DNA from: Bombus terrestris
Lineage: Eukaryota; Arthropoda; Insecta; Hymenoptera; Apidae
Assembly: GCF_910591885.1 (NCBI RefSeq)
Contig: NC_063285.1
Span: 3,038,001-3,102,000 of the forward strand
Reading direction: 5' to 3'
DNA length: 64,000 nucleotides
The translations under genes were made by a program, and so were the position numbers. Shown here piece by piece: positions 63,704 to 64,000 of the stretch. The notes beneath the pieces are model-generated. The model did not search any database. It saw only the letters and a program-made list of their open reading frames with translations, and was not told where the DNA came from. The stretch's first letter is position 1. Each line of letters starts with the position of its first letter.

Positions 63704-64000
63704 GGGTGTAACTAAAATATTGAGTTTTCTAACATTAGACTCGATATGATTAACATTATTTAGAATTAAACTAAATGGTCGAATAAGGCAAGGGTCCAGT
63801 GTAGCAACAAATCCTGTTCGGGGGTTTGGCAGCAAAGAAATAAAAGATAATGAAAATTAGTAGCGTTATAGTTGGTATTCAAGGTGATAGTTGTATCCTG
63901 CAGGTTATCAGACGGATCGTAACGGCATGATGGACCATTTTCGATTTCGCACTCCAAAGGATGTCGGTCTTCTGGATCGTAAGAGCACATAGAGCTTCGT
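63704..64000 (-). repeat. Dispersed repeat F, second copy (runs off the window)
   Basis: Same edge and sequence as 56026-56325 (CSYDPEDRHPLECEIE, CRYDPSDNLQD, NTNYNATNFHYLLFL in the minus frame). It joins Gypsy D in the middle of its gag zinc knuckle, so F either inserted there or was joined by recombination. Continues past the end of the window. Confidence 0.6.

Noticed and set aside
1..64000. CRISPR arrays, operons or bacterial features
   Set aside because: None present; the repeats seen are dispersed transposable elements or short tandem units within them.

Overview
This window is almost entirely transposable-element DNA from an insect nuclear genome, with two blocks of nuclear mitochondrial DNA (numts). 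A hymenopteran, most likely a bee, is suggested by the numts. One block reads COX2-trnD-trnK-ATP8 and the other reads trnY(-)-trnW(+)-COX1. Both orders differ from the ancestral insect arrangement and match what I recall for honeybee-type genomes. The COX1 protein also has a bee-like flavour and very high A+T. I found no intact host gene. The only host-derived pieces are a 5S rRNA fragment (2954-3042) and a truncated RpL12/uL11 retrocopy (18592-18835).

Layout. 0.4-2.7 kb: eroded Jockey-clade LINE (J). 3.2-7.25 kb: fragment of Gypsy A, a piece of LTR E, and Gypsy B (minus) carrying a Copia-type solo LTR. 7.25-8.75 kb: R1-clade LINE fragment and a Gypsy D fragment. 8.8-10.9 kb: unassigned and AT-rich. 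10.9-13.6 kb: large inverted pair of R1-clade ORF1 copies (H). 13.6-17.9 kb: further R1-clade pieces, one split by a 1.3-kb mariner. 17.9-20.5 kb: J fragment, RpL12 piece, and an LTR plus gag of another family (P). 20.5-29.5 kb: two J LINEs head to head; the plus copy carries a solo LTR (E) in its 5' leader. 29.75-44.5 kb: numt blocks split by two Gypsy B copies (tail to tail), a solo B LTR, an LTR-like piece and a Jockey-clade LINE (K). 44.5-54.6 kb: Copia element interrupted near its gag start by a complete Gypsy (C). 55.0-64.0 kb: Gypsy B 3' end, Gypsy A, a B LTR fragment, Gypsy D and a dispersed repeat (F).

The nesting gives a relative history. Mitochondrial DNA was inserted and rearranged. 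B elements entered at a TA-rich junction, and a composite insert plus Copia entered COX1. Gypsy C then entered Copia. Several steps are marked by target-site duplications: AAAG for C, ATAG for E, AAAAG for the Copia-type solo LTR, TA for mariner and ATCAAC in COX1. One E insertion is also confirmed by an empty site in a paralogue.

The most unusual feature is in Gypsy B. Its LTR, as defined by the TGTCGG/CCGACA ends, contains the gag start codon. A leucine-tRNA-like primer-binding site directly follows the LTR inside the gag reading frame. Nearly all coding regions are broken, and several breaks sit at long homopolymer runs, so some could be assembly errors. All identifications come from reading motifs by eye; no database search was possible.
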